Positions 13,704 through 14,493 of a stretch of DNA of 14,493 bases are shown piece by piece. The stretch lies in NCBI GenBank assembly GCA_903919105.1, contig CAIXGT010000270.1:1-14493 (forward strand). Direction: 5' to 3'. Within the stretch, counting starts at the first letter, position 1. Every line of letters begins with the position of its first letter. The notes beneath the pieces were generated by a model. That model was not told the DNA's origin and did no database searches. It saw only the letters and a list, made by a program, of their open reading frames with translations. This stretch comes from an uncultured Spartobacteria bacterium (GTDB lineage Bacteria > Verrucomicrobiota > Verrucomicrobiae > Chthoniobacterales > UBA6821). Made by a program: the position numbers and the translations under genes.

Positions 13704-14493
13704 TCAGTGCGTTGTAATGACGATTTCGACGCGTCTGTTGAGCTGTTGTTCTACGACGCTCCCCGTCGCTGGTGCCAGGAGATGTCTTTTTCCGAGCCCT
13801 GCCGTTGTGATCTGATGCGTATCCAATCCGGCGTTCTGAAGAAGCCAGGTTTTTACTGCCTCCGCTCTCCGAAGACTCAGCTGATCGTTGTAGGACTCAC
13901 TTCCAAAGGAATCGGTGTGACCCTCGATGCGAAAGACTGCCTGAGCATTTCTCTTGATCAGTGCACCAAGTTTTAAAAGCGCTTGGGATGCTTCTTTTCT
14001 CAATGTGTCGGAGTCATATTCGAACAATAGATCTGTCGGCATCAGTATGGGTGCCGTTTTCTGGGAAAGGGATGCTGTGCCAGCTAGCAGATCGTCAAGG
14101 TTACTGAAGTCGGTTCCTCTACCTGCACCAGTCGGTTGGCCTGCTTTTGTGCCGGTTCCGAAAATCCCGTCCTCTTTCAATGGCAAGAGTGATGGTTGAT
14201 TTGGTTTGTTTCCAGGCTCCAGCGCCATTGGAGGAAGAGGCGCCGTACTGGGAAGAGCGTTCACAGCGAGTGTTTCTGTACCCAGGAGTTTTTCACCTTT
14301 TTCGAAAGGATGCTTATCCACACTCTCCGCCGGAAGAATTTCCTTGGGTTGTTGCATGACCTGTGGCTTGTCCTTTGTGGTGGTCTTTCCGTCAGTCACG
14401 GGGAGATCCTTGGAAATCACGACTTCTACATGCTGTTCCTTTTTCTCATTTCTTGGTTCTAAATCACCGAGTGTTTTTGGATCGATCTCCACG
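13704..14493 (-). CDS. OmpA-family C-terminal domain protein (5' end outside window)
   Basis: At least 263 residues. The first visible ~150 are a polar, Pro/Lys/Glu-rich linker without predicted fold. The last ~110 form a complete OmpA/Pal/MotB peptidoglycan-binding domain: LLFEYDSDTLRKEA, FRIEGHTDSFGSESYNDQLS, RRAEAVKTWLL, TAGLGKRHLL and QQLNRRVEIVI, including the Asp and Arg that contact diaminopimelate in relatives. It probably anchors an envelope component to peptidoglycan. A GTG near the edge (14492) could be internal, and no signal peptide or anchor is visible, so the true start probably lies beyond the window. The long Pro-rich spacer recalls TonB/Pal-type periplasm-spanning proteins (inference). 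It lies 14 nt upstream of glnD, likely in the same operon. Confidence 0.88.
   Translation of the reverse strand, partial: VEIDPKTLGDLEPRNEKKEQHVEVVISKDLPVTDGKTTTKDKPQVMQQPKEILPAESVDKHPFEKGEKLLGTETLAVNALPSTAPLPPMALEPGNKPNQPSLLPLKEDGIFGTGTKAGQPTGAGRGTDFSNLDDLLAGTASLSQKTAPILMPTDLLFEYDSDTLRKEASQALLKLGALIKRNAQAVFRIEGHTDSFGSESYNDQLSLRRAEAVKTWLLQNAGLDTHQITTAGLGKRHLLAPATGSVVEQQLNRRVEIVITTH

Noticed and set aside
1..14493. CRISPR array, tRNA, rRNA, transposase or phage genes
   Set aside because: No regularly spaced repeats, no recognisable tRNA or rRNA sequence, and no mobile-element protein found on either strand.

Overview
This 14.5 kb window is an ordinary chromosomal stretch of a bacterium. Every confident gene lies on the minus strand, so transcription runs from position 14493 towards 1. 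The window best fits the PVC superphylum, most likely Verrucomicrobiota. The reasons are a short lysine/alanine/proline-rich H1-like protein, a yicC-gmk-coaC train behind a very large AsmA/TamB-like protein, an OmpA-like envelope protein, and AT-poor genes with short intergenic repeats. GlnD argues against Chlamydia itself. The assignment is an inference from gene content, not a database match.

Layout in transcription order. (1) 14493-8306: an OmpA-family C-terminal domain protein (5' end outside the window), glnD (PII uridylyltransferase sensor) and a large MacB/FtsX-type ABC permease. Gaps are 14 nt and then a 1-nt stop/start overlap, so this looks like one operon. (2) 8305-7680: a 626-bp intergenic region with a perfect 24-bp inverted repeat, one doubtful small ORF, and a dense series of hairpins and palindromes. 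The largest hairpin pairs fully only in minus-strand RNA. (3) 7679-2169: AsmA/TamB-like protein, YicC endoribonuclease, guanylate kinase and a stand-alone phosphopantothenoylcysteine decarboxylase (coaC). All three junctions have exactly 5 nt between stop and start and no strong Shine-Dalgarno, which suggests translational coupling. (4) 2168-1752: a 58-residue histone H1-like protein with a near-perfect Shine-Dalgarno, a strong intrinsic terminator, and repeated TGTGAATAA (DnaA-box-like) motifs upstream. (5) 1623-868: an inositol-monophosphatase family phosphatase. (6) 740-1: ispF (isoprenoid MEP pathway) followed 15 nt later by the first 70 codons of cysS.

The gene set is housekeeping: envelope biogenesis (OmpA-like, FtsX-type permease, AsmA/TamB-like), nitrogen signalling (GlnD), nucleotide and CoA biosynthesis (Gmk, CoaC), RNA turnover (YicC), isoprenoids (IspF), tRNA charging (CysS) and DNA compaction (H1-like). 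I see no phage, transposase, CRISPR array, tRNA or rRNA. The unexplained content is intergenic: a structured candidate leader at about 7730-7920, a dispersed GGAACTCA-unit repeat (three copies), a pair of abutting perfect hairpins at 1687-1722, and the phased direct repeats before the H1-like gene.
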